NCBI GenBank assembly: GCA_945910005.1
Contig: OX246746.1
Location: forward strand, 44,381,468-44,445,467
DNA from: Isoperla grammatica
Taxonomy: Eukaryota; Arthropoda; Insecta; Plecoptera; Perlodidae
Length of the DNA stretch: 64,000 nucleotides
Direction of reading: 5' to 3'
The position numbers were made by a program, and so were the translations under genes. The notes below the pieces were generated by a model, which worked only from the letters and a program-made list of their open reading frames with translations, did no database searches and had not been told where the DNA came from. This document shows positions 12,501 to 25,604 of this stretch, piece after piece (within the stretch, counting starts at the first letter, position 1; every line of letters begins with the position of its first letter).

Positions 12501-15500
12501 ATTGTCATCTTTTAATTATCTCAAGAATGCACCTCGAAATTGAGTAATTAGCGTGCTGTGGTTTGGTAAGCCCTACAAACTGAATGATAAATGTATTTAA
12601 CATTATAATCAGTAGGCCTATGACTGTGATTTTTATTTCATTATATTACTAATTAAATTAGTATCACAATCATAGGCCTACTGATTATAATACTAGATAA
12701 TTTATCATTCGGTATGTAGGGCTTACCAAACCACAACACGCTGATTACTCAGATTTTCTATTTCGAGATGCATTCTTGAGATAAAATTTAAAAATTAAAA
12801 TTGTCTGGAGGTTTTGATGTAAAAGCCCTTCAACAGAACATTTCAATAATTTAAACAATTAAGTTTTAGTACTAGGGCTATTGAAGTTATATCATATTGA
12901 AGCAAACACAACAAGCATCTCATCTGATGCCATCTTGGCTGCAGAGCAGAGCCACCATGCAACCTCAGCTGGGTACGTAACATGCCACGTGCAATCCAGT
13001 TGCTTGTTGATTATGCAAGTTATTATTCCACTTCTTTCAATATCTTATCGCACTGGAAAAAAGCTACAGATTCAAATTTATGAATAGGCCTATAACCAAA
13101 TGTCCGCAAAATTCTAGAAAAATATATGAACAAGTTTCACTATTAGTTTAGGGGTGTGAGAATCCACATTTTGATTTCAAATCCAAATCTCGAATCCTGA
13201 GCAAGAATACCCTCGAATCTGAATCCGAATTCAAATCCAAATATTTGTTAACCCACCAAGCCAAATTAATTATTTTGTAGCTAGATTTATATATTAACGT
13301 AGGACAAAAAATAGTTTTCGTGATGTAGACGGCGGCGATGTTAGTCATGTGATAGTTCGACGGTAATTAACCCTTTCACTGTTAGCGAAAAAAAAATGAG
13401 AAATACCCTCTGTGTTAGCCAAAAAAAGGGGCTAACATATAAATTCAGTCACTCAAGTATAGGTGATAAATTATACTTTTTCCCCATTAATATCTTAAAC
13501 AAGTGAACCAAGCATTAAAAAATGTGAAATTTGATAATGTTGATGCCCGGAAAATGGTGGCCATCTTGGAAAATGTCCCTTACAATAAGGTACATTCTGA
13601 ATAACCCCCCCAATCAAAAAATGTGAAGAGACAAAACTTAAAGCAAATGTAATCTAAAAGGAAATAAAGTCATAAAAAAATATACAAAGTCATAGAGTAA
13701 ACTTTTATGATCATTTATAGCGGTTGTCATAAACCCTATTGAGCAAAATACTGGGTTTGAAATCTGTCATCTCCAAATTTACTCAAATCTTGCAAAAATT
13801 CGATTTGAAACATTCAAGCCAAGAAGAAAATGTATTCAGTCATTTTATTTTATTTTTACAACCCTTATAGGGGTGGTGTATGGGTCATAAAAAAAAAAAA
13901 TCCAGTGAAAATGTGTAAATTTACTTGTAAAATATACTTTTCGCTAAATTATAAGTATAGTACACTAGTTACACACCACAGGCAACATAAAATAGGCCTG
14001 CGTTGATATTGGACAGTCCAACACGACATTCACGCCTAGAACCACGCCCCCTTGGCTATTAGGCCTAGGCCTAGGCCTACCTTGAGCAACCACGGCCTAG
14101 CCTACTACCTGGGCATTGTTGGGATAGTGTTCACTCACAATTATACTAGGGCCCAGACCTAGTGGGTCCAACATCAAGGTCTACATCACTTTCAATTATC
14201 TCATCTAGGCCTAGGCCTACCTGTTTTATTTCTTATGTAGGCCTACGTCTTCCGTCACAATCTCATGATCTGTCACAACATCACACAACTCGCCTAGCGA
14301 AGATTCGGCATCGTCACTCTCTTCTACATCACTATTGATGTCTAACACATACTCCCATATCATAGTATCTGATAATCCACTCATTTTCTGTGGTTTTAGA
14401 AGCAAAACAGTTGTGAGGAAATGCAATGTAAACAAAAGCTAAAACCACGTCGCATTCGTCGTATCTTCTTCCGCTCACTTGGTTTCTTGTGGCCACAAGA
14501 TTGTGCGCGCATACGGCCAGTAGGACAATCGAATGACGAATACAGGAAGCCATTTCATATCGATTTTGAAGCAATAGTTTAGGCGGGAGAATTTAAAGAC
14601 TTGCCGGACGGATCTAATACGTCCGTAACACACACAGGGCGGCGCGTGGCGGACGTATGAGATACGTCCATAACAGTGAAGCGGTTAAAGGCAGTTTCAC
14701 ACAAAAACATAAGACATAAGATTTAAGGTTTAACGCATAGTCGTAATGTTGGATCATAGGAAACACGTACTGGCATTCACACAAATGCACAGTTTTAAGA
14801 CATAGTTTTAACGCATAATTTTCTGTTTCAAGGCATAAGAAAGTTGACCAATGTTCAACTGTATGCTTAAACCTTAAAACAACGCACGAAAAACTTGAGT
14901 CAAAGAAGCATCTACTTTAAAAGGTTATGACTACCACAGTCATGTAGGGACCTACGTCACCGAATAATAATAATAATAATAATATTAATAATATAGGCTA
15001 TATATAATAATATACGTATAGAATAATTATGTAGTACAGTATTTGGCCGCAACCTCCAAAGAACTCCAACGAGTGTAGGGGTGTGCGAGTACTCCAATCT
15101 ACGAGCTTTTTCGAGCTTTTTGTAAGCTCGGTACCGAGCCGAGCTTCATTTTCTGCTCGATATTCTCGAGCCGAGCTGTATAGACCAAGGTCTAGGCCTA
15201 AAAAGGTCAGTCGCCGCGCGGTTTTAATTATATACTTCTGTAAACGCAGACTGAAGAATCCAAAAGGCAGAAACGAATATTTAGGTGTCTGCAAGTACGA
15301 TGAATTTCGGCGTTTTAGGCCCAGCGGGGAACTTATAGGCCTAGGCCTAGCTGGGCTTTCCCTAAGCCCCGATCTCGTGAGAATAAAATGTTACATCTCT
15401 AGATGCAGCACGATGTTTTGTTATTCTGCGAGTAGAAAAACAGATGCTTTCTGCTTTTCACAGTAAACAATTAACATCTAGCTCTAATTTTCACAAAAGT

Positions 15501-18500
15501 TCTAGCCAAACTTTGTTCCGCTTTGTTGGAGACAAACATCGTTGAGCGAATGGTGGTAAGGGGACTGCAACCGTCCACTGAGTACAAAGTAACCCCAACT
15601 GTATTATAACGTTATTTATGTCCGACATTGTGATATGGAATTTCGATCTGTTTGTAGCTTCAGTTGCAATAAAATCAATATTTCACACGAAATTTAGTCT
15701 ACTTAAGTATGTCCTAATATTCTACTGAAATACAAATGGATTTTAAAAAACAAGTCGAGAAGTTGAAAAGTTGCTGTTACTGTATTCATACACTCTAAGC
15801 TCCCTAATAATGCAAATACCGTGCGATCTATGGTTGGTACTGTGAACTAAATGGCCATCGCTAGCGCAACCAAGGTCGGTAAAACAGTTCAACTAAACTG
15901 TTTTACCAACCAACCGCGCAACAATAACAGGGTTGTATAGGGTTACATTATGTAACCCTATAATAATATAATTATGTAACTTACATATGTTATTAACAAA
16001 GATGTACTTGATGTACCGAAATTTCGGTATACATTTCCTTCGCATTGCATGAACTGAAATAAAATGCAGCCGTAAATTTACAATTAACGCTATTTCAAAA
16101 GCTCGGCTCGGCTCGAAAATCAAGCTTTTGTTCTCATACTCGGCTCGGCTCGGCTCGACTTGAAAATTGTAGGCTCGCACACCCCTAAACGAGTGCCATG
16201 TCTTCTCATAAACTCTTTGTGCTTACGTTTCTATGTGTACCAGCACCCCTTAAGTACTATGCGTTAAACCTTAAATCTTATGCCTATGTTTTTGTGTGAA
16301 ACCACCTTAACCAATCGATATAATTGCGAGTTCCGGTTGTGCGATGATCGATATAATTGTGAGTTTCTGGGTTGCAGTTTTGTTTGGCGCCGGATTCGAA
16401 TTCGTTCCAATACTTCGAAATGTTAAGATTTTGGATTCGAGTGACAAAGCGAATTACTGTATTACTATTAGTATCCACAAAAAAGGATCAAATCCATGAA
16501 AACAGTAACCCTGTACTATATGAAGATGCAGAAAAGCACCATCAAAATATACAACATAGGATTGACCTTGACGATCATTTGCAGCTGTCAAGTGTCAAGA
16601 GTACGTCTAGGTTCTCGCCTATAGCTTGTAACTCACGACTTATATCAGTAAGTGCACACCCGAGTTCACCTCTAGTTCCCACCATCTAATTAAAACAGGT
16701 CCATTAGGGATAACTTACACCTTCCATTGGCTACCTGTAATGGTGAGCATGCCTAAACTAGTGGTGACATCGGGTACCCGGATAGAGGTTCTGAACCGTT
16801 TCCAACTTTTCAAACCTGTTCAATTATTTTTCAAGATCTGTCCGTAGTACGGCTATCAAAACTACCGAACACTCACGTAACGACCGACACGAAGTACATC
16901 TAGGCTCGTCTATTGTGTACAGAATCAATTATTAGCAGATCTATGCGTTTTACATAAAGCCTATTTGAAACAATGTGAGGAATTGTTCAAAGAATGGTTT
17001 CTAAGTACATTTTTGACCTGCTGAATGTTAACAAAAAAATAGGCCTTAAGAACCGGTTCTTAAGTGGAGGAACCGGTTTGGACTTCTTGGACTTGATGTC
17101 ATCACTAGTCTGAACAGGTGTGTGCACTATACTCATAGAAGACTGAATGTACAAATGTGTGGAAGGTCAGGAATGTTGGTATTAACACCCATGAAAGGGG
17201 GTTAGTAGATAAGGATCTGAGGTAGGCGAATACTTAGTATTATGTAGAAACATTTACTCACTTGATAACTCTTAAGGTATTGTTGCGCTCCAAGGCTTCG
17301 GCCAGCTTCATTGCTGTGGAGTCTGTCATGCCCACATTGTTTAGACTGAGTGTTTCAAGGTGTGTGTTCTCGGGCAATGCTGCAATCAGCTGCTCAAACT
17401 TCTCGTTGGAGATGTTCTGTAAACAAAATCATAATGTTAAGGTACTGGTTTTACTGGCAACTCCTAGTCAGCTAACAACTCCTTTACAAAACATTTAAAC
17501 AATATTTCTTAAGTTTTAGGTACCCGCATGTTAAGGAATTGTGTACAATAGAAAGACAAAGGTTAGAAAAAAACTTCCTCACTGGGACTCAAACTCCTGT
17601 CTTTTGTTTTCGGGCAGACTCAACCTTCGATCACAGGGCCGAATAACCTAACGCTAGTTGTACTGCTAAGTCTACCTGAGTGAATGAGCATAGTGCATCT
17701 AGACTGGTTTATTAAGAGAGCACTTGATAGAGTAGGCCTCTTATAGACCCAGCTGGCCAGCATTATGTTATAAACCCACTACTAAACACAATCAGGGGCA
17801 TATCCTGCATATGCAATTTGAAACACTAGTAGGCTACAAATATACAGTCAAACCCGTCTAATAAGTTCCCTTTGAATACGTTTTCCCCTCTAAAACACTC
17901 ACAATTGTAAGTCCCAAATATACATCCACAAGCATAATGTTAAAATTCCCTGTGTAATACAATCTCGCGAAATACGTTTTCCCGCGTAATAAGTGCCAAT
18001 TATTAACGTTTGTATTGTAATTTTGCCCGCGAGATACGTTTTTGTAAAGACGTAAATAGTCAACTGACACATTTTTTAAATCTGCTGTATAAACACGTTT
18101 GTAGCAGTCGTAGGGGGTGTTTTTGTTGCGGTCCCGTTAGCCGAGCGGTCAGCGACCTAGACAACAAAGGCTTCAGTCAGTTCAGTCAAACAGATGATAA
18201 TGTGCTTGTGTTGTAATGCGAGAGAGTTAGTTCCAGAGATTGTGGGCCTCAAGGCTGCCAAATCCATTAAGATAACATCATGGGCTGTTATATTGAATGG
18301 GAATTGAGTCACAAGTGGTTGTTTTTTCTTTGTGTGCAAGTTCCTGGTACTATTTGGGTTGGTCCTTTACTGAATGGAAAGGGGGGGGGGGGAAGGCGGC
18401 CTGAGGCCAGTCACTCGCGGCTCGCTGGATACCGCTGGCAGCTGTAGGCAATGTGGTGTCGAATGCATAAGGTTTCATTGATCTTAGACCGACGGAGGGT

Positions 18501-21500
18501 GGGGGTGGGGGGGGAGGGGGCAGTCGTGCTGAAAGGAAATCACAAACAATGCGGGTTGTTTTGACATAAGATACCAAAAGCTCCCTAATTATTTCTTGGA
18601 AATAATTCCCCCTAACGCGTGTCTTCATATGAGGTAGGCCAAATACGTGCAGATGCCATGTATGCATTGTGGAATGTAATTTTAGAGTTTTTTTTAAAAT
18701 ACGTTTTCCCCTGTAAGACGTTTAGTTTAAGGTTACACTTTGAAAACGTATTAGACGGGTTTGACTGTACTTGTTAATATAACATTAGCCAGGGCTCAAA
18801 ACATACTATGCCCAACATGCTTGACACATGTTGAAATAGTGGTCTGCCAAGCAAAATATTTGCTCACATGCCCAGCTGAGCACGTGAGTAAAATTACAAA
18901 AAGTTGCAGTAAGACAATTTACAATTTGCATGTACTAAACTAGTACATACTTTGCCATGTCCTTGTCGCCTATAATTCTTATCCATTGTTCCACAGTCGC
19001 TTTCAGATGCCTTTGGTGGAATTATATGGCACATATACATATATACTTAAGCCCTACTTGTGACATTATTATATATGAAAGAGTGAGACACAGAAACATA
19101 TACCGGTAGCTAACAACCTATGTTATGGCACACCTCAATTTTTTTTAAAAGTGGGCTGGACTAAAAAAGGGTAAAACAAAGTGTAGCATATGTAAGTTTT
19201 ACATCTGGGCATGTTAAATTATTAATAACATGCTCAGCTGGGCATGTGCATTTTTTACAATTTTAAAACCCTACATTAGAAGTAAGCCTCTAGGCTTGAA
19301 GAAAATAATAGATATTTTAAAAAGCAAAATGTGTTTAAATGTCACTTTATTCCAGGTCCAATTTTTGATAGGATCAATTAGTGATGACATCGGTTAGTAA
19401 AATTACTAACCGGGTAACCGAATTCGAAACCGGTTAAAAACCGGTTTTCAAAAAAAAAAAACGCTCTCCAAAAATAAACATTTACGTAAGGTTGTATCAG
19501 CGAGGGAGGTAAAGAACCTCAGTGCCGGCAGCCGAGATTGTAGATAAAACGATCTTTTCAGAGACCCCTCCCCCCCCCCCACACGGAACGAGATACAGCT
19601 GGTCAAGGTCAAGTCACTCACTGGCGGCTGGGTTGCATTGTGCTGAGCGATGGAAGGGGGTGGGGGGCACTTCGCAGAACTGGGATGAATGACTAACGTG
19701 GTCGCGCTTAAACAATAACAACTTGGAATTTGGCTCACTGGCTGGCCGGAAAAACCGATCATGAGAACACAGAAAACGTACTATTGGATCAAATTTCCCT
19801 GACGGACTGATTTTTGGAACGCATTAACCTAAGAAACGTAGAAAAGCGAAACGTACAAAGGCGATTTTACTGTATAATACAGCTGTTAATTAGTCCACAC
19901 AAACAAGGAAATCCCAGGAAAGAAGACGAAATCTGATTAGTCGACAGGTGGTTCCTTGTTGCTACAGGACACACGTCGTTAGGCAATCCACAACCCGCCC
20001 GACCGCCCGTCAGAGGCGTGGCTCTTAGCGAGGGTGAAGCACACGCCGGGCAAAAAAGCAGCTAACCGAATCTAAAAATCGAAACCGGTTTTTATCAAAA
20101 CCGGTTCAAAACCGGTTTTCGGTTAATCGATGTTATCACTAGGATCAATATCAAAATTGAAAGGTTGTCAACATTTGTATGATATAATTCTATACTAAAT
20201 AAACTTTTGCCATAAAACAGTGTAACCAAGAGAATGACTGGCCTCAGTGGCCTGTTGTAAATATTGTTCCAGGTTGGAACCCAAGATAAGATAACATCAT
20301 TCAAACTCCAAGTAATAAACTATTTCGTTGGCTACTATGACAGTTTTATGAAGGTTCTTGCCTATTTCATGCTCTAAAAGGTGTAGCGTTTTACAATGTG
20401 GCACACAATTCACAATTGTCACTATCACATGGTAAATAAACTACGTATAAACATACAATCTACGGCTTATAGTACGTCTATGGGACCAATGAAAAATTTA
20501 TGTCTGCAATTCCCTGGAAAACAAGATAATTTTACAAATTTTTCCTAGCTGGTTTTAATTTGCCCGACTTTTCAGTGACCGGATTCACGAAAGTTTTAAC
20601 TTCAAAGTGCCTATGTCTTTGTAATGTGCAAATAAATACTTAACAATCTTGCATTTGGATTGACATACATGACTGTGTGTCTATGAGTTTTTTGAGTGTG
20701 AATTGAAAATATCTTCTTTAATATAATTTTTTCCTATCGATGATGTTTTAGTATGGAATTACATTTATGTATTTTAACTCGTTTTGTTTGGGGTAGTTAA
20801 TACACTGTGCTGATGTAGCTAGCCAGAAACATATCAAGCCATTTCAAGTAAAAGTGTGTTATTTGTGGTAGGTAAAATAGTAGAGACGTTCCGTAGCAAT
20901 GTTCCCGATAAGGAATTTAGTGCGAGTTCTTCCGTCAAAGTGTTACCATTTATAGTCACAAAATCTCGGTATAAAGGCAAGGGTTGTGGAATGACTAGAG
21001 CAGAGTGTGACTACACATGGGGACAGCGTGTTTCAAGCAACTGAGTTGTTGCAACTGTTCAGGCAGTTGTGACGCTGAAGGTGGTTGCTAGTAGTTGTTG
21101 AAAATGAGAGGTGATTGCGAGTACATAAATGTAATCGTTTGTTGTGTGGGTGCCTATTATTTGACTAGATGTTGGCTTTCCAAGAAATGTGCCCATGGTT
21201 GAACTTCTGTTATACCTTCCGGTAATGAATTCGGGGATATTGTCTAATGTTTGTGCTAGCCAGGTAGATGGGGTGTACATCATTTGTGAAATGACAAGAT
21301 TGACTGATTTTCTTGCTCTCAACTAAGCCACATACCCACTGTAAATGTTCCAACTGATTATGTTCCCTTGCCAATATCCTAACGGTGATATCTGAACTAA
21401 ACTGTAGTCAATCAAGAGGCATTTGTGCACATTACAATGTATGCAATGAATGAAGGCAATACAAATGTGTAGGCCTACTTTCTTTGTTTGACTATGCTAT

Positions 21501-24500
21501 TATTAACAAAATCACCTGCCTGTCCCTATAGGCATGCACTCAAAGGTTTTGATGCTGATAATTGGGGCTAACCACAGGTTTCAAGCAAAGTCAATATGAA
21601 TTGCATTATGTGTTCAAAGTAGTTATTTGAAAGCCATCTCAAGCTCTTCAGAAAATGCTGCATAGGCTAGCCTAGTTCTAGGGAGCCAGAAATGGCAAAA
21701 ATGTAAAAATCAACATAAAGTGGAAATAGGTATTGAATTGTACTTTAATATTGTTCCAGTTGAGGTCTGTGAGATTGTAGTCATCCTCCTTGACTTGCTT
21801 GATAGTAGTCTCAGGGTCTGTCATGTTAGGAGGGTCCATGGGGAAGATCTTGGGCTTGGATGCCTTTGTGATGCCGTCCCAGCCCAAGCCGATAGGTTGC
21901 CCCTTGTTGAGCAATGACGCATGGTATTGGTCCTGATTCATCATGGAGTGGAAACCTAGGATAGCGGCCAGATCAATGATCTCCTCTTGCGTCGCGTCCG
22001 ATAGTGCAGTCTCGTACTCGTCACCCATATCGATGGCGATCTGCTCCTCGGCATCTTTTTCTAGCTTGCTCACAGGAGGAGGGATCCACTGAAATTAAGA
22101 AACAGATCAGGTTAGGCACGAACACCAGGATACATTATTATAAGCTTCGAAAATATTAACAAAAGCCATAAGTGGGAGGGAGTAGGGTTGCACTGAGTCA
22201 ATTGACTGAAGTCACAGACAAATACTTTTTGTTAACTTGGTAAACAAATCAATGTCTTGGACTTCAATTAAAATGTTTCCTCACTTATTTAGTTTTGTTT
22301 GTTTATCAATAATTGTTAAAAAGGGTGATGTATTTTCCTCGTTTAGAGTGAATTTCACATCCTTGGATGTCCAACTCAGACTGTGTTTTGCAATCTGGAA
22401 TGTCTGCCATCAGCTGTTTCATTATGATAATTATTAGAATTTACACTCTGAGAGAATTGTGAATGTGGTAGATTGCCTAACGGCTAGGTAATTGGGCTAG
22501 GGGAGAAGGACAGGAAGGAACCAACAGCTTACCTTGTAGTAGTTGCGGCCTTTGGAGTCGATAGAAACACAAAAGATATAAACACAAAACGTCGAGACAG
22601 TTTCGGCCCGACGTGGCCTTGATCACCCGACGGCAACAACAGGCCACGTCGGGCCGAAACTGTCTCGACGTTTTGTGTTTCTATCGACTCCAAAGGCCGC
22701 AACTACTACAAGGTAAGCTGTTGGTTCCTTCATGTTCTTCTCCCCTAGCCCAAATACTCTGAAAGGATTGGTAAGACACCTGTTGAATTATCTGCATGTG
22801 GAATATTTTTGTTAGCACCTCAGTGGGCTCAGAACATGACTACTGGTTGTCTTGTATGTTCCTAAGTTGCCATTTGTAGTGTTATCAAGGTCTTGATCAC
22901 TGGCTACTACTACTAGGCCCTATAGGCAGTAGCCATCTTCTTCTTGAGTGATAAGGACCTCTCATGTCGAAACGTTAATCATTTTTGTTTTATGTCTTCA
23001 ATGTGCAATTTCTACTCTCAAATTCATCATGTTCACATCTAAGGTAAGCTGTTAGATACTATCCAGCTACAGTATAGGCCTACTATTCCAGCCAACTGGC
23101 ATCTATCAACTTAACACAGTAGATTTATATTGAATAGCAAGAAAAATGAATGGCTGAAAAGTCATCATCGCATAAGAGGAAAAAAAAGATTTATACTTCA
23201 TGAAACAAATAGCCTACATGTTTGGAAGTTGATTTCACATTTGACCACAAATTTGAATGTGGCCAGTCAAATTCTATAAATATACTTCCTATTCCAATCC
23301 TATTCCTATTTATTTAATTAAATATTAGGCCTATCTATGCCTACAATAAATAAATATGCTTATTATTAGTAAGGCTAATACAAATAATGGCATTAATGAA
23401 TGGGTTGTAATACAATACTATTCATTAAATGACTGTGAAAAGGGAAACCTCTGAGATCTCTATACAATAGCTTACTAGAAATTCCGAAACATCGACCCTC
23501 ATTGCGATTTAACGTTAAATAAACTAATAAATAATTAATGGTCTATACAGTTTGACCTAGAGCCACCTTTCTAGATCGCCAGCAAGAAGATACAAATGTA
23601 CTCGCTTCATATCTTCATTGCAAGCTACAATGGTAGAAACTTATGCCTTAAGAGCAAAGGGTAGTCCCTACGTCAAAAACCGCACAAAAGTTTCATTATT
23701 ATTTATTTAATTATATATCAAGATTGCAACAAGAAATCGAAAATCTAAATCAACAGCACACTATGTTTTGGTAAGCCCTACAGACTGAATGAAATAGTAC
23801 AGGGTTGCCACTAAGTAATTTTTAAAATCCTCTGAAGATACCAAAAAAATCCTCAAAAATCCTCCAAAACACATTTATTCTGCTGTATAACTTAGCATAT
23901 TAAAAAGTGTGAAAGAATAATTTTTTTTTATGTTATGCGTTATGCCACATTTATATCTATGGCCAGATGATCTTTAAGAATTTACTTTTCCATCATAATT
24001 TATATATAAATGAATAATAAATTTATTTATGTACGTATATATAAACAAAAAACCAAGCAAATAACAGCATGACTCATAGAGAAAAGTCAGTCGTCACGTC
24101 ACGGGCTCACGCTCACGGTTCTGCTTGTTACCAAGGAGGCACAGGCAACGCCCTCCATCGTACACTAAACAAACACACACGTTCTGCAAAGTTGACAATA
24201 GAGGACGCTACTTCCTACTAGACCAATCACAACGCTTTAGGTACCGCATTGGCTGTCTCCCACACAAGCTCCGCCCTCTGCTTGCTAGTATAGTAAGACA
24301 ACTTACAAAAAAACAGTTGAAATCTCGATATTTCACGTGTTTTGAGACATCGTGTGATTCGTGTCTACGGGTACTACGGGTTCAAGTGTAAATTGTCCCA
24401 CTTTACTTTTTACGTGATTAAATCGTTCTTTATGGCGGAATTTTCAAATTATAGTAAATTCACGGTTTTTACAATAATAGTAGAAAATCCGCCAATTTGG

Positions 24501-25539
24501 CCGTTAATCCTCATGTCCGTGAGGCACCCTAAAAATCCGCAAAAGAGGATAACTCCGCAAAAACGGCAACCCTGAAATAGTATAACCATTGGCGTACCTA
24601 GTTATTTTGATTATTAATTCGATAATTAGTAATAAAATTAATTAAGACACAACTTAGAGCATTCAGTATGTAGAGCTTACTAAACCACAATGCGCTGTTG
24701 ATACAGATTTTCAATTTCGAAGCCGAAGAAAATATTGTGCGGTTTTTGGCGTACAGGTATCCTTCCCTGTTAAGACTGTGTGAGTCACAAGCGGACACCT
24801 GCTAGCACAAATTTCGAGTTTACCATCTTACGCTGTGCTCCAAACACATGGAATGTGTCCCAAAATATTATCATTCCCCAGGGAATTTTATGCCCTTTCT
24901 TATGGATATCATATTTTTTCGATACAAAATTGAATAATCTATGTTTAACGCGCGGTGATTTAAAGTTTACGATGTGTTCAGAGTATTTTCGGCCGAAAAC
25001 ATCTTAAACTTTAAATCGCAGCACGTTAAATATGGATTTTTGTATCGAAAAAATACGATATCCATAAGAAAGGGCATAAAATTCCCTGGAGAATGATTAC
25101 ATTTTGGGTCACATTCCGTGTGTTTGGAGCACAGCGTAAAATGGTAAACTCAAAGTTTGTGCTAGAGCATCGCTGCAGATGTCTGCTCGCGACCTGCACA
25201 GTCTTAAGGATGTAATCAATTGATAAAGGTAGCCTACATTTATTACACCTTTTGCAGTTGAACAGTAGGTTAGAAAGCTTACCTTCTTCCCCCGGACAGT
25301 ACCAGCAATGTAAGGTTTCAATTCTACTATATCAGGTGTTTCAAGGGCTTGTTTATTGATGTGTTCAATTAACTTCTTGCGGTTTAGTGGTCCTGTTGCT
25401 TCTTTTTCACATTCGTAGTTACACCTTTGTGATGGGGGTAGAAAACTGTCCTGTTAACAAGAAATACTACAATTAAATGTTAATAGTAATAATATTAATA
25501 ATAATAATAATAATTTAATAACAATAATAATAATAACAA

Positions 25540-25604
<65 letters not shown>

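Larger units (their letters stand above)
13149..16460. mobile_element. Outer hAT-like element holding nested insertions
   Basis: The left end TAGGGGTGTGAGAATCC is hAT-like and is followed by GAATCC/ATTCGA words. Similar GGATTCGAATTCG words in inverted sense occur at 16390-16445, after the nested TTAA elements, but the matching right terminus is absent. I infer an old hAT-like element that received two TTAA-site insertions at one TTAA and then lost its right end. The right boundary is a guess. Confidence 0.35.

Noticed and set aside
18128..18170. tRNA (Leu/Ser-like) start, TAGCCGAGCGG
   Set aside because: An A-box-like motif without a B box at the right distance. It lies inside the TA-flanked element at 17845-18767.
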